A stretch of DNA of 64,000 nucleotides from Marinomonas profundimaris (GTDB taxonomy: Bacteria > Pseudomonadota > Gammaproteobacteria > Pseudomonadales > Marinomonadaceae): positions 62,001-126,000 of the forward strand of contig NZ_AYOZ01000001.1 of the NCBI RefSeq assembly GCF_000508165.1, read 5' to 3'. This document shows, one piece after another, positions 53,134 through 62,680 of this stretch. Numbering within the stretch: the stretch's first letter is position 1; every line of letters starts with the position of its first letter. Both the position numbers and the translations under genes were made by a program. Under the pieces are notes generated by a model. That model did not search any database. It worked only from the letters and a program-made list of their open reading frames with translations, and was not told where the DNA came from.

Positions 53134-53523
53134 ATGGAAGCGTCTTATTATTCAGTGGATGAGGGCTTAGTCTTGCAAGCACATTTGTCACGAGCTAAGG
53201 CTCTCATCGAGCAGAATATGAATGTTCTTGCTGATTTATCGGCATCAACACTACGCTATGTTCATGCAACAGGCCGAGTTGATAATCGAGATAGTTACTT
53301 AAAATTTGTTCCAAGTGTGAAATACATAAATATCGAAACCAATGATCGGAACATTGTTTTAATAGGTGATGTTGCGATCATTTCTGGTGCTATGACTATG
53401 TGTCTTTATAAACAAGGCAATGATACTCCAAATTACCCAAAGTCTTACTTTATGGAGGTTTGGAAGCAATATGGGAAAGAGTGGAAACTCATTTTCTTTC
53501 AATCAACCGCTGTTCCTGCTTGA
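53134..53523 (+). CDS. NTF2-like (SnoaL/DUF4440-type) protein
   Basis: 129 aa with an N-terminal helix and an NTF2-like cone: LSRAKALIEQNMNVLADLSA, RYVHATGRVDNRDSYLKFV, and FMEVWKQYGKEWKLIFFQST. AGGAGG ribosome site. Such proteins can be isomerases, small dioxygenase subunits or binding proteins. It lies last in the IclR-controlled operon, so a ring or diketo-acid isomerase role is possible. Confidence 0.65.
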   Translation: MEASYYSVDEGLVLQAHLSRAKALIEQNMNVLADLSASTLRYVHATGRVDNRDSYLKFVPSVKYINIETNDRNIVLIGDVAIISGAMTMCLYKQGNDTPNYPKSYFMEVWKQYGKEWKLIFFQSTAVPA

Positions 53524-53696
53524 TTAAGAAAAAGCAATCCGAATTTAGTTTTATTTTAACCTAAAAGTACTGTATGGAATTTTTTCAGCAGTGATTTTTT
53601 AGAGCATAAAATAAAAACTTATTTATTGTCTGATATTTTTTATTATTATATTTATTTTTTGGTGACTTAAATAAATACAATAATTTTTTACTATGT

Positions 53697-53720
53697 TGTC
53701 ACTAAGATGCAAAAGTGACA
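53697..53720 (+). promoter_or_regulatory. Inverted repeat before the outer-membrane channel gene
   Basis: TGTCACT and AGTGACA are perfect 7-base arms separated by 10 bases, about 70 bases before the ATG at 53791 in an AT-rich 267-base gap. A plausible regulator site; which protein would bind is unknown. Confidence 0.35.
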
Positions 53721-53790
53721 TTTTTAGACAATTATTTAGTTTCATCTTGGTTTACTTTGTTAGTCATAACAATAAATAAGAGGCTTTACC

Positions 53791-54801
53791 ATGAGAGAAT
53801 ATAAAAATAATTTTATCAAAGCAGATGCACTATTTTCAAAAACATTGTTGTCTTTGGCTGTTGTATACAGTGCTAATACCTTATCGGTTACGCCAACAGT
53901 AAGTTTGCCTAAAGGGACAAGTATTGGGTCAACGAGCTTTTTCGATGGTTTTTCTGGGGATTCTTCAGGACTGACTTACTTGTTGTATATTCAACGGGAA
54001 AACGGCACATCGTTGAAAGATAACGAAGGTAAGAATGCAGCTCCTTTTGACTCGCCAAACCTTGATGTGACTATTGCAATCAACCAAATTGACTATAAAT
54101 TTGAGCCAAATGAGTCTGGTAACAGTTTTGGTATTACCGCATTACTTCCTGTTGTTAGTTTTGATGCGACGTTTGGTAGCAATGGACCAACATTATACGA
54201 TAATGGCACTGAGCTGGGAGATCTTACTATTTCCCCTTATCTTCAATTTTCACCAGTCATAAAAGATGGTCACCCTATATTTTCTCATCGTGCTGCCGTT
54301 GATGTGATTCTTCCAACAGGTGGATATGATGCAGATAAAGATTTTAACCAATCAAATAATTACGTCACTCTAATCCCCAATTGGTCATTTACCATCTTGC
54401 CGGCTCCTCGTGTCGAAGTGAGTGGCCGTATCAATTATGTTTATAATTTTGAAAACTCTGAACCAGCAGGTAGTTCCCCTATGGACTGGAATGGAGGTGC
54501 AGTAAGTGATACTCAGGCTGGTCAGGCGTTTTATATGAACTTTGCGACATCCTATGAGATTTTTCCGGGGTTACGCGCAGGTTTGAACGGTTATTACTTA
54601 AAACAATTAACCGATGACAAGGTGAATGGCGATACGCTGGCAGATTCTAAAGAAGAAGTCCTTGGTGTCGGACCGGGTGTTTTCTGGAGTTCAAAGGATC
54701 AAAACACCAATGTTTGGGTGAATACATACTCAGAAAGTATGGTTGAAAATCGATTCAGAAACGAATTGAAACTGCAGTTTAGAATTGCGCAGAAATTCTA
54801 A
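53791..54801 (+). CDS. Outer-membrane protein of the phenol-degradation (MetA_deg/SphA) family
   Basis: 336 aa beta-barrel protein with alternating strands and a terminal aromatic residue (LQFRIAQKF). Family features are LPKGTSIGSTSFFDGFSGDS, SPYLQFSPVIKDGHPIF, VDVILPTGGYDADKDFNQSN and GLRAGLNGYYLKQLTDDKVN. The N-terminus has a hydrophobic stretch ending VYSANTLS, a weak signal peptide. It probably lets hydrophobic aromatic substrates cross the outer membrane. Followed by an MFS gene. Confidence 0.82.
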   Translation: MREYKNNFIKADALFSKTLLSLAVVYSANTLSVTPTVSLPKGTSIGSTSFFDGFSGDSSGLTYLLYIQRENGTSLKDNEGKNAAPFDSPNLDVTIAINQIDYKFEPNESGNSFGITALLPVVSFDATFGSNGPTLYDNGTELGDLTISPYLQFSPVIKDGHPIFSHRAAVDVILPTGGYDADKDFNQSNNYVTLIPNWSFTILPAPRVEVSGRINYVYNFENSEPAGSSPMDWNGGAVSDTQAGQAFYMNFATSYEIFPGLRAGLNGYYLKQLTDDKVNGDTLADSKEEVLGVGPGVFWSSKDQNTNVWVNTYSESMVENRFRNELKLQFRIAQKF

Positions 54802-54841
54802 ACAACGCGTTGAGCCTACTTATAATTGAGAGAAAATTATT

Positions 54842-56128
54842 ATGTCTATTAGTATCGACGAACATAAAATAGAGCAAATCTCTGGAAAGGACTGGGATAA
54901 GTCGTATGAAGTAAAAGCTATTCTCCTGCTTTTTTTAGGTTTTGGTTTGGTTGGGATCGATAGGTTTATCATCATGCCTATGTTCCCTGTGTTGGCAAAA
55001 GAGCTCAATTTAAATTATAGCGATATTGGCTTGCTCACTGGAGCGCTGGGTATCGCTTGGGGATTTTCCTCCATATTTATGGGAAGGTTTTCAGATAAAG
55101 TAGGGCATAAAGCCATTCTTATACCTTCTTTAGTGCTTTTTTCATTACTGGCCGGTTTCAGTGGATTGGCGACAACGCTTGGTTCGTTGTTACTGATTCG
55201 TATTGGCATTGGTTTAGTTGAGGGTGCTTATACTCCGAGCAGTATTATTGCGACGCTGGATGCTTCGAAGCCTTCGAGAGTGGGGTTAAATATCGGTCTT
55301 CAACAGGCGGCATTTCCACTGTTTGGTTTAGGGATTGCGCCTGTATTAGTGACACAATTATTAAATGTGGTTGATTGGCATTTTATCTTTGCCTTAGTCG
55401 CTTTGCCTGGATTTGTTGTTGCTTATTTCATGTATAAAATACTGAGAGATAACCCACACATACTGGCAAACAGTCCCAAGGAAGAAAAAGCTGAGGCGGT
55501 AATTAAAGAGGTGCCAGCGAGTAAATGGTACGACATATTTAAATATAGAAATGTATCGTTAGGTGTTGTATCCATGTTTTGCTGGTTAACCGCGTTGACA
55601 GTATTGGCGGCATTCTTGCCAAACTACCTAACGGATTATCTAAAGTTAAGCTTAAACCAAATGGGCTTTATTTTGTCCGCTATTGGCTTTGGTGGCACAG
55701 TCGGGACGATATGCTTACCTGCTTTATCAGATAAAATAGGACGAAAAGCCGCAGTGAGTTTGTCAGCTCTTGGTGGTGCGTTATCCTTGCTGATGCTAAT
55801 CCGTATGGATGCTAGCAGTATGACCGCGCTATTCACGGTTGTGTTTGTTTGTGTATTTTTTATCTACAGCTTACTAGCATTAACGGTTGGCCCTATTAGC
55901 GCGGAATCTGTGCCTAAGCATTTACGTTCTAGCTCTTCGGGTATGGTCATTGGTACAGGAGAGATATTTTCTGGCAGTGTGGTATCTTTTATGGTCGGTA
56001 TGGTCGCACAAGTCTTTGGTATTCAATATATTTTATATGTTGCTACTGGGGCAATGGTTTTGGGGTTCATTGTGACCCTCTTTTTAAAGGAAACTGCTCC
56101 TTCCAAAATTAACCGTCAGAACATCTAA
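54842..56128 (+). CDS. MFS transporter
   Basis: 428 aa, 12 membrane segments in two halves. Loop 2-3 motifs GRFSDKVGHKAILIPSLVLF and LSDKIGRKAAVSLSALGGAL mark the major facilitator fold; GIGLVEGAYTPSSIIATLDA lies in helix 4-5. A proton-coupled importer of an aromatic acid is the likeliest role given the position, but the substrate is not determinable. Confidence 0.85.
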   Translation: MSISIDEHKIEQISGKDWDKSYEVKAILLLFLGFGLVGIDRFIIMPMFPVLAKELNLNYSDIGLLTGALGIAWGFSSIFMGRFSDKVGHKAILIPSLVLFSLLAGFSGLATTLGSLLLIRIGIGLVEGAYTPSSIIATLDASKPSRVGLNIGLQQAAFPLFGLGIAPVLVTQLLNVVDWHFIFALVALPGFVVAYFMYKILRDNPHILANSPKEEKAEAVIKEVPASKWYDIFKYRNVSLGVVSMFCWLTALTVLAAFLPNYLTDYLKLSLNQMGFILSAIGFGGTVGTICLPALSDKIGRKAAVSLSALGGALSLLMLIRMDASSMTALFTVVFVCVFFIYSLLALTVGPISAESVPKHLRSSSSGMVIGTGEIFSGSVVSFMVGMVAQVFGIQYILYVATGAMVLGFIVTLFLKETAPSKINRQNI

Positions 56129-56187
56129 CATGATCTAGAAAAATGGGATGATAATCCCCTTGTTATCCCATAAATTTCTGTCATTTC

Positions 56188-56214
56188 AAGAGCCTCATCT
56201 GAGGCTCTTTTTTT
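56188..56214 (+). terminator. Intrinsic terminator after the MFS gene
   Basis: AAGAGCCTC/GAGGCTCTT stem, 4-base loop, then seven T residues. It separates the MFS transcript from the aldehyde dehydrogenase gene. Confidence 0.9.
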
Positions 56215-56383
56215 AGTATTTTTACCTAGCTTACCAGAGTGCGGATCTAGCCCAGTTTATTCGTTAAGTTGAAACCATCTGTCACGGCTAAAGTGTGAGA
56301 AGTTTCTACTTTTTAGCGGGCACTGTTTTGTCAGGTAAACCTTATTGGTTACGTTTTTATACAATTCTCAAAATATGTACTTG

Positions 56384-56412
56384 TTGATAAATCTCAAATA
56401 GTGGGATATATT
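56384..56412 (+). promoter_or_regulatory. Probable promoter of the second aldehyde dehydrogenase
   Basis: TTGATA and TATATT with 17-base spacing, a good sigma-70 match. Confidence 0.55.
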
Positions 56413-56559
56413 GATTTTAAAGTATGACCTTCCTAAGCTTTTAATGCATCACTCATTTAATTTTAGGTGTTGTTTAGCGTATGGAGATGGTTAAAGAGCT
56501 TTGAATCATGACTATAAAAACAACTAAGTTGATTATGATCAGCGCGAGGTTTGTAAAAA

Positions 56560-58041
56560 ATGAATATAAACAATAATAACCCAGCAAAATATTCCGATTT
56601 CTCACTACAGTTTATAAATGGCGAGTGGGTTTCCGGATCTTCATCTCGTTCCTTAGAGAATATCAATCCGTTTAACAATGATGTACTTGGCACTATCCAA
56701 CTTGCTTCATGTGATGATGTTGATAAGGCGTTTCATTGCGCTCAATCTGCACAGATATCGTGGGCAAAAAGAGATGCTGCAGAGCGAATTGGCTACATAG
56801 AGAAAATTCTTTCTATCCTGAGCAATCGCAAAGAAGAAATTATTGAATGGATTATTCAAGAAAGTGGCAGTACACGTATTAAGGCAACTCTAGAATGGCA
56901 GAGTACTTATGCATTAACAAAAGAATGCATGAGTTACCCTGATCGTGTTGAAGGCAAAATGATGAGCCATCCTGTTAATGGCAAGAAGAGTTTTGTCTTT
57001 CGAGAAGCGCTTGGCGTTATTGGTGTCATCAGCCCTTGGAATTTCCCTCTTTATCTCAGTATTCGTTCTATTTTTCCCGCTATCGTGCTTGGCAATACCG
57101 TTGTTGTTAAACCTGCAAGTGACACACCTGTTACGGGTGCTTTATTGATTGCTAAAATTCTGGATGAAGCAGGGTTACCACCAGGCGTTTTTAACGTCGT
57201 TGTGGGGGCGGGCAGTGAAATAGGTGATTATTTTTCCGCGCATAAAGTACCAAGCTTAATCTCTTTTACCGGCTCTACCGATGTAGGTCGTAACGTTGGT
57301 CGAATTGCAACGGGCGGACAATACATTAAGCGCATAGCGTTAGAGTTGGGAGGTAACTGTCCTCTTGTTGTGCTTAACGATGCGGATTTGGATGCAGCTG
57401 TACGAGCAGCAGTACTTGGGCGCTTTTTGCACCAAGGTCAGATTTGTATGAGTACAAATCGTATTATTGTTGATAAGTCGCTTTACGCTGATTTTTCCGA
57501 GATGTTTGTTGAACGTGTCCGTAATCTTAAAGTTGGTAATCCATCTGAAGCAGACACAATCATTGGGCCGATTATTAACAAGCAGCAACTTAATGGCTTG
57601 CTGAATAAGATCAAGCACGCTGACGCTAGTTTAGATAAGTTGTTTGGTGGTGAGCATCAAGGCCAACTTTTACCACCACATGTCTATGGCAATGTTTCTA
57701 ATCGCCATGCGTTAGCACAAGATGAAATATTTGGGCCAGTAGTGTCTCTGATTGTTGCTGATAATGAGTCGCATGCTTTGCAGCTTGCGAATGATACCGA
57801 ATATGGATTGTCGAGTGCTGTCTTTACTTCAGATATGGACAGAGGCATTAATTTTTCTCGCGGTATCGTCGCGGGAATGACGCATATTAATGACATCACA
57901 ATCGACGACCAGCCTAATGCTCCTTTTGGCGGTGAAAAAAATTCTGGGCTTGGTCGCTTTAACGGCGATTATTTGGTTGATGAATTTACGCGTACACATT
58001 GGGTTACTTGGCAAAAAGCGCACTCGAATTATCCGGTTTAA
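56560..58041 (+). CDS. Aldehyde dehydrogenase (benzaldehyde/vanillin-type)
   Basis: 493 aa: FINGEWVSGSSSRSLENINP, GVISPWNFPLYLSIRSIFPA, LISFTGSTDVGRNVGRIATG, catalytic Glu in IALELGGNCPLVVLNDADLD and catalytic Cys in LHQGQICMSTNRIIVDKSLY, then QDEIFGPVVSLIVADNESH. It shares the QGQICMST-(E/N)R signature with the dehydrogenase at 39301, so the region has two aryl-aldehyde-type enzymes. It stands between its own promoter and an AraC regulator. Confidence 0.86.
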   Translation: MNINNNNPAKYSDFSLQFINGEWVSGSSSRSLENINPFNNDVLGTIQLASCDDVDKAFHCAQSAQISWAKRDAAERIGYIEKILSILSNRKEEIIEWIIQESGSTRIKATLEWQSTYALTKECMSYPDRVEGKMMSHPVNGKKSFVFREALGVIGVISPWNFPLYLSIRSIFPAIVLGNTVVVKPASDTPVTGALLIAKILDEAGLPPGVFNVVVGAGSEIGDYFSAHKVPSLISFTGSTDVGRNVGRIATGGQYIKRIALELGGNCPLVVLNDADLDAAVRAAVLGRFLHQGQICMSTNRIIVDKSLYADFSEMFVERVRNLKVGNPSEADTIIGPIINKQQLNGLLNKIKHADASLDKLFGGEHQGQLLPPHVYGNVSNRHALAQDEIFGPVVSLIVADNESHALQLANDTEYGLSSAVFTSDMDRGINFSRGIVAGMTHINDITIDDQPNAPFGGEKNSGLGRFNGDYLVDEFTRTHWVTWQKAHSNYPV

Positions 58042-58127
58042 CCCTATTCGAGACCTTCGCTGGAAATATCCTGCCAAGGTCTCAATTTGAGTATCTTTTT
58101 GACTGAATGTGAGAAGAGGGGGACGAT

Positions 58128-59141
58128 ATGCAAACTGAATCGATGATGCATTTATCTACCGAAGGTATTGAAGAACAATATCGTTTATCCAATTGGGTAC
58201 AGTACATTACTAATTTTGTTGGTAAGGGCCCAGATCCTTTTAAACCGGCTGAGGTAGTTCATTCTCAGCCGATAGGTAAAGGGGAATTTGAAGGGAATTT
58301 AGAAAGTGGTAGTTTAGGCAGTCTTCAGCTTTCTAGATTGCGAGTGAGCCCCCATCGATTTAGGCGATCATTGAATGCACCGACTTCCTTCGCCGCCACT
58401 CCGATACTTCTTGTTGTTCAGTTAAATGGTGTCACTTGTCTAAAAAGCTCTGGAGCAAAAGAATATCTTGAACCCGGTTCTGCCTTTATTTTTGATACTC
58501 GTAATACATTTGAGATTTCAAATGACGAGTATTCAGATCAGCTTGTTGTGGCGATACCTCGTAATAGCTTATCAGTAGCAAATGGCTTTTTTAATACTTT
58601 AGGGCATAAGCTATGTAATGATCACGGCTTAACTAAGTTGCTTTATGGCATGTTGAGTGAGTCTATTTTTAATTACGACTCTCTGAATTTAGACTCGAAA
58701 ATTAGCTTAGGCCAGTCTGTATTACAGTTGTTACCTAATATTCTAGATCAAGGAACGGTTGAGGATATTGAGCTTCTTGGTACGTCGACTGATATTACTA
58801 CTCAGGCGGTTAAAAACTATATTGAGCAACATCTCGACGACCCATTGCTAACCATAGAGCGAATTGCTGAAGCCAATAACTGCTCTGTAAGAACCATTCA
58901 TCGGTTATTTAAACACTGTGAAATTGGCGGTGTTGGGCATTATATTTGGGATCGAAGATTGAGAGCGGCTGCAAGGAAGTTGATTGATCCTGGGTTTAGC
59001 CATTGTTCAATTACAGACATTGCTTTTAGCTGGGGATTCAGTAGTAGTGCTCATTTTAGCCGATGCTTCAAAGTATCATATGGAATGACGCCTCGGGCGT
59101 ATCGAAATGCCGAGCTCCTTATGAAATGTAAAAATGCATAA
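58128..59141 (+). CDS. AraC family transcriptional regulator
   Basis: 337 aa. The N-terminal AraC-binding-like domain (about 20-210) carries LESGSLGSLQLSRLRVSPHR. The C-terminal double helix-turn-helix (about 235-330) has LTIERIAEANNCSVRTIHRL and ITDIAFSWGFSSSAHFSRCF plus the closing YGMTPRAYR. This layout is common in regulators of aromatic degradation operons (the XylS/FeaR/AlkS-like group). It is 86 bases after the aldehyde dehydrogenase, the likeliest target. Confidence 0.88.
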   Translation: MQTESMMHLSTEGIEEQYRLSNWVQYITNFVGKGPDPFKPAEVVHSQPIGKGEFEGNLESGSLGSLQLSRLRVSPHRFRRSLNAPTSFAATPILLVVQLNGVTCLKSSGAKEYLEPGSAFIFDTRNTFEISNDEYSDQLVVAIPRNSLSVANGFFNTLGHKLCNDHGLTKLLYGMLSESIFNYDSLNLDSKISLGQSVLQLLPNILDQGTVEDIELLGTSTDITTQAVKNYIEQHLDDPLLTIERIAEANNCSVRTIHRLFKHCEIGGVGHYIWDRRLRAAARKLIDPGFSHCSITDIAFSWGFSSSAHFSRCFKVSYGMTPRAYRNAELLMKCKNA

Positions 59142-59226
59142 CTAAAATGAGTTGTCTTTGCCTGTTGATGATCTGAAAATTGTTTGGTGATCAGCGGTCA
59201 GTAATCGGATGTTACGATTCGCTGAT

Positions 59227-59742
59227 CTACCCAGTACAAACCGCTTTAAGTAATGGATCATCGTTTTCCAATGCATGCCATGTGGATTTAGAGTCTGATG
59301 CTGTGGATGCGCTAAATGACTGAGTAAAGTCTGCTCTTGCACCTTGTACGCAATCGACAACCTGAGGAACGCGTTTTGCCATGTGTCGACGCTCAAAGAA
59401 ATATAAGTCGACGAGAATAAGGTTTGGATCAATTTTATTTTTAGCTGAATTGGCGACATCAGCGGCAATAAAACGAACGGTTTGAGGAAAAACGTAACTC
59501 CAAGGACGCCAAGGCGCTTCTTCTTGGACTGCCTTTACCACCACAACGCCGTCTGGTAAAAGGCTGGTTTGATGATCGTACCAGTCGTATTCGCCTTGCA
59601 CTTGAAAGCCCAGCATCGCGGTACCTGCAAACACAGGAACCAGCCATTTAGGGGCGGTTTGTTTGGTGATTTTTCGTAATAACAGAGCAATACCTGCGCC
59701 ACCCATACCGGCAAAAATGGTAGCAATGAGTTCCCAAAACAT
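59227..59742 (-). CDS. Hypothetical membrane-anchored protein downstream of the symporter
   Basis: 171 aa with two N-terminal membrane segments (about 2-22 and 33-48) and a soluble domain containing YDWYDHQTSLLPDGVVVVKA, WRPWSYVFPQTVRFIAADVA, and a C-terminal Ser/Thr-rich stretch. No known family. It follows the actP-like gene on the same strand after a hairpin, so it may be expressed by read-through. Function unknown. Confidence 0.6.
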   Translation of the reverse strand: MFWELIATIFAGMGGAGIALLLRKITKQTAPKWLVPVFAGTAMLGFQVQGEYDWYDHQTSLLPDGVVVVKAVQEEAPWRPWSYVFPQTVRFIAADVANSAKNKIDPNLILVDLYFFERRHMAKRVPQVVDCVQGARADFTQSFSASTASDSKSTWHALENDDPLLKAVCTG

Positions 59743-59790
59743 AAGCGCTCTCTATTTGATTTTTGTGTATGTGGATTTGTAGTATAAGGA

Positions 59791-59822
59791 AATCGGGCCT
59801 CACAACATAGTAAGGCCCGATT
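59791..59822 (-). terminator. Hairpin after the symporter gene
   Basis: AATCGGGCCT/AGGCCCGATT 10-bp perfect stem with a 12-base loop, 27 bases after the actP-like stop. Only a short T run follows on either strand. Confidence 0.65.
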
Positions 59823-59848
59823 TTAATGCAAGTCGATTAGGTTAAACC

Positions 59849-61615
59849 TTAATGGTCAACCGCACCGCCTGCACCTTGAGGGTAACGAACGCTTTCAACT
59901 AGGTCTTGAATTTCCTTCGGTGGTGGAGGCGTCATAGAAGACACTGTGAACGCAACCGCGAAGTTAATCACTGCACCGATGGCACCGAATGACAGTGGAG
60001 AAATACCAAATAACCAGTTATCAGGTGTGTTCGCGAACGACGCAGTACCTGGGATAAAGAACCAACCTAGGAACAAGAAGATGTAAACCAAGGTTGAGAT
60101 CAAGCCCGCTAGCATACCAGCGACAGCACCTGTGCTGTTTACGCGTTTCGAGAAGATACCCATCATCAACGCAGGGAAGATAGAGGCCGCAGCAATACCA
60201 AAGGCCAGTGCTACCACTTGAGCCGCGAAGCCCGGTGGATTCATCCCCAGATAGGTTGCCACAAGAATGGCGACGAACATGGATATCCTTGCTGCTCGTA
60301 ATTCCCCTTTGTCACTGATATTGGGGTTTATCGAGCCTTTTATTAAGTCATGACTGATGGCGGACGATATCGCCAACAACAAACCAGCGGCGGTTGACAG
60401 TGCCGCAGCAAGACCACCTGCAGCGATCAAACCAATAACCCAACCTGGAAGGTTTGCGATTTCTGGGTTTGCCAATACAAGAATGTCTCGGTTAACCACT
60501 AACTCATTACCTTCCCAACCACGAGCCGTTGCTTCGTCTTGGAATGCAGGTACATCGTTGTAGAACTGTACGCGACCATCGCCATTTTTGTCTTCAAATT
60601 TGATTAGACCCGTTGTTTCCCAAGTCTGAACCCAATCTGGACGTTCAGCGTATTCAATCGGTTGTTCAGTTGGACCAGATGGGTAAATAGTCGTCAATAG
60701 GTTTAGACGAGCCATAGACGCAACAGCAGGTGCTGTTAGGTACAACAATGCGATGAATACCAATGCCCAACCAGCAGACCAACGAGCGTCAGCCACTTTA
60801 GGCACTGTGAAGAAACGAATGATAACGTGAGGAAGGCCGGCTGTACCTATCATCAGAGATAGAGTGAACAGAACCATGTTCAGTTTGTTATCAACATCCG
60901 CTGTGTAATCTCGGAAGCCGAGCTCTCGTACTACTTCGTCCAGTTTTTGCAACAATGGCAAACCAGATTCTGTGTGTGTAGAGAAAAGACCAATAGCAGG
61001 AATAAAGGTGTCTGTTAATTGTAGAGAGATAAACACCGCAGGAATGGTATAAGCGATGATCAATACAACGTACTGAGCAACCTGTGTATAGGTAATACCT
61101 TTCATACCACCTAATACCGCGTAGAAGAAAACCACAACCGCAGCGATCATTAGACCTGTGCTTTTGTCTACTTCTAAGAAGCGAGAGAAAGCAACACCCG
61201 CACCAGTCATCTGACCGATAACGTAGGTTACCGATGCGGTAATCAAACACGCAACCGCAACCAGTCGCGCTGTGCGGCTGTAGAAACGATCACCAATGAA
61301 GTCTGGCACAGTGAACTTACCGAACTTACGAAGGTAAGGTGCCAATAGCATTGCAAGCAATACATAACCACCAGTCCAACCCATAAGGAAGGTAGAGTTA
61401 GCGTAACCGCCCGCAGCAATAAGACCTGCCATGGAAATGAAAGATGCCGCAGACATCCAGTCTGCTGCGGTTGCCATACCGTTTAATACAGGATGAACAC
61501 CACCGCCGGCGACGTAGAACTCTTTCGTTGAGCCAGCTCGAGCCCAAAACGCGATACCGAAGTAAAGCGCAAAGGAACCGCCGACGAAAAGTAGATTGAT
61601 AGTAAACTGATCCAT
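59849..61615 (-). CDS. Sodium:solute symporter, cation/acetate symporter ActP-like
   Basis: 588 aa SSS-family permease with about 13 membrane segments: EFYVAGGGVHPVLNGMATAA, DWMSAASFISMAGLIAAGGY, GGMKGITYTQVAQYVVLIIA, GTAGLPHVIIRFFTVP and LAAALSTAAGLLLAISSAIS. An external loop of about 70 residues (near 310-380) contains DKNGDGRVQ, an EF-hand-like calcium loop. It is paired with a DUF4212 small subunit 5 bases upstream, typical of acetate/lactate-type two-component symporters. The precise substrate is inferred. Confidence 0.88.
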   Translation of the reverse strand: MDQFTINLLFVGGSFALYFGIAFWARAGSTKEFYVAGGGVHPVLNGMATAADWMSAASFISMAGLIAAGGYANSTFLMGWTGGYVLLAMLLAPYLRKFGKFTVPDFIGDRFYSRTARLVAVACLITASVTYVIGQMTGAGVAFSRFLEVDKSTGLMIAAVVVFFYAVLGGMKGITYTQVAQYVVLIIAYTIPAVFISLQLTDTFIPAIGLFSTHTESGLPLLQKLDEVVRELGFRDYTADVDNKLNMVLFTLSLMIGTAGLPHVIIRFFTVPKVADARWSAGWALVFIALLYLTAPAVASMARLNLLTTIYPSGPTEQPIEYAERPDWVQTWETTGLIKFEDKNGDGRVQFYNDVPAFQDEATARGWEGNELVVNRDILVLANPEIANLPGWVIGLIAAGGLAAALSTAAGLLLAISSAISHDLIKGSINPNISDKGELRAARISMFVAILVATYLGMNPPGFAAQVVALAFGIAAASIFPALMMGIFSKRVNSTGAVAGMLAGLISTLVYIFLFLGWFFIPGTASFANTPDNWLFGISPLSFGAIGAVINFAVAFTVSSMTPPPPKEIQDLVESVRYPQGAGGAVDH

Positions 61616-61620
61616 ACGAC

Positions 61621-61881
61621 TTACTCCTGAAGGCCAAATTCTTCATCTAGTTTGTTCATTCTCCAAGCGTAGAAGAAAGTTAAACCGATGAATACGAGGA
61701 TGGATCCTTGCTGAGCGAACCAGAAGCCGAGATCGGTTCCGCCAATATGGATGCCTGAGAGTAGGGGTCTGAATAGGATGGCACAGCCATAGGACGCTAA
61801 CGCCCAAACTACAAGACTGCCTAAAATCAGCCTCAAGTTAGCTTGCCAGTATTTTTCTGCATTAGTGGTATGATCTGACAC
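61621..61881 (-). CDS. DUF4212 symporter small subunit
   Basis: 86 aa with two membrane segments: YWQANLRLILGSLVVWALAS and GFWFAQQGSILVFIGLTFFY, then AWRMNKLDEEFG. The start is a GTG with AAGGAG. Companion of the actP-like permease, with only 5 bases between. Confidence 0.92.
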   Translation of the reverse strand: MSDHTTNAEKYWQANLRLILGSLVVWALASYGCAILFRPLLSGIHIGGTDLGFWFAQQGSILVFIGLTFFYAWRMNKLDEEFGLQE

Positions 61882-62035
61882 GATAGATCTCCTTATAATT
61901 ATTTTTATACGCCCTATTAATTTAGCAGGCGTCTGCTTAATAAGAAGTCAGACTTTAGTCGCATAAGGCGTGAAAATAGCGAACATTTTTAATGCGTGAT
62001 CTATGCGCGAAAAATGAAAAAAAGAGTGAAAAGAC

Positions 62036-62680
62036 ATGAATTTACGGATTAGAGAAAAAATTCTCGCAGTATGTTTGGAAAAAATAAAACAAAAGGGCGA
62101 CGCGGTTCAAGTTTCCTTTTATGCTTTTTTTGCCAATAAAAACGACGATCCCGTTTTACTCATGAATGTGGCCCGCTGGTGGATTGAAAAACATCAGCTA
62201 AATCACTTTGAAAAAGCCACCAAAATTTACGCCATGGTGAAATCCATAGAAGGCGAACCTTTAGGCAAAACAACCGCTTATAAAGGTTTCAACCATCTGA
62301 CGTTCAGTGTTTCTGATTTGGATCGATCTATAGCATTTTATAGTGAACTGCTTGGTTTTTCTGGCGAAGTGCGTTGGGCAACAGGCGCGTATTTGTCATA
62401 CGGTAATTGTTGGCTGTGTTTGTCACTTGGTAATGTTTCTTCAAGTCAGGACTACACGCATGTTGCTTTTTCTTTTGATGCGGCTGCAATGTGGCATATT
62501 ACTCAAAAAGACGGGTTTCCAAGCGTGACACAATGGCAGAAAAACACCAGCGAAGGTGACTCTTTGTACCTTGAAGATCCAGATGGGCATAAATTAGAAT
62601 TGCATTCGGGGTCATTAACAACTCGCCTAGAGTCGCTAAGAAAAGCACCTTATGACGAATTAGAGTGGCTAGCGGAATGA
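62036..62680 (+). CDS. FosA-like VOC protein with an extra N-terminal domain
   Basis: 214 aa. Residues about 84-214 match FosA glutathione-S-transferase-type fosfomycin resistance proteins: FNHLTFSVSDLDRSIAFYSE, WATGAYLSYGNCWLCLSLGN, SEGDSLYLEDPDGHKLELHS, with metal ligands H87, H142 and E188. FosA proteins are usually about 135 aa, so the first 80 residues (VSFYAFFANKNDDPVLLMNV and ARWWIEKHQLNHFEK) are an added helical domain, possibly a small stand-alone family (DUF6500-like, from memory) fused here. Whether it acts on fosfomycin is unknown. Overlaps the next gene by 4 bases. Confidence 0.75.
   Translation: MNLRIREKILAVCLEKIKQKGDAVQVSFYAFFANKNDDPVLLMNVARWWIEKHQLNHFEKATKIYAMVKSIEGEPLGKTTAYKGFNHLTFSVSDLDRSIAFYSELLGFSGEVRWATGAYLSYGNCWLCLSLGNVSSSQDYTHVAFSFDAAAMWHITQKDGFPSVTQWQKNTSEGDSLYLEDPDGHKLELHSGSLTTRLESLRKAPYDELEWLAE

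Larger units (their letters stand above)
56129..56559. other. Intergenic region between the MFS gene and the second aldehyde dehydrogenase
   Basis: 431 bases. Apart from the terminator at 56188-56214 and the promoter at 56384-56412 I see no gene or structured element. The transcript of the next gene would have a leader of about 140 bases. Confidence 0.5.
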
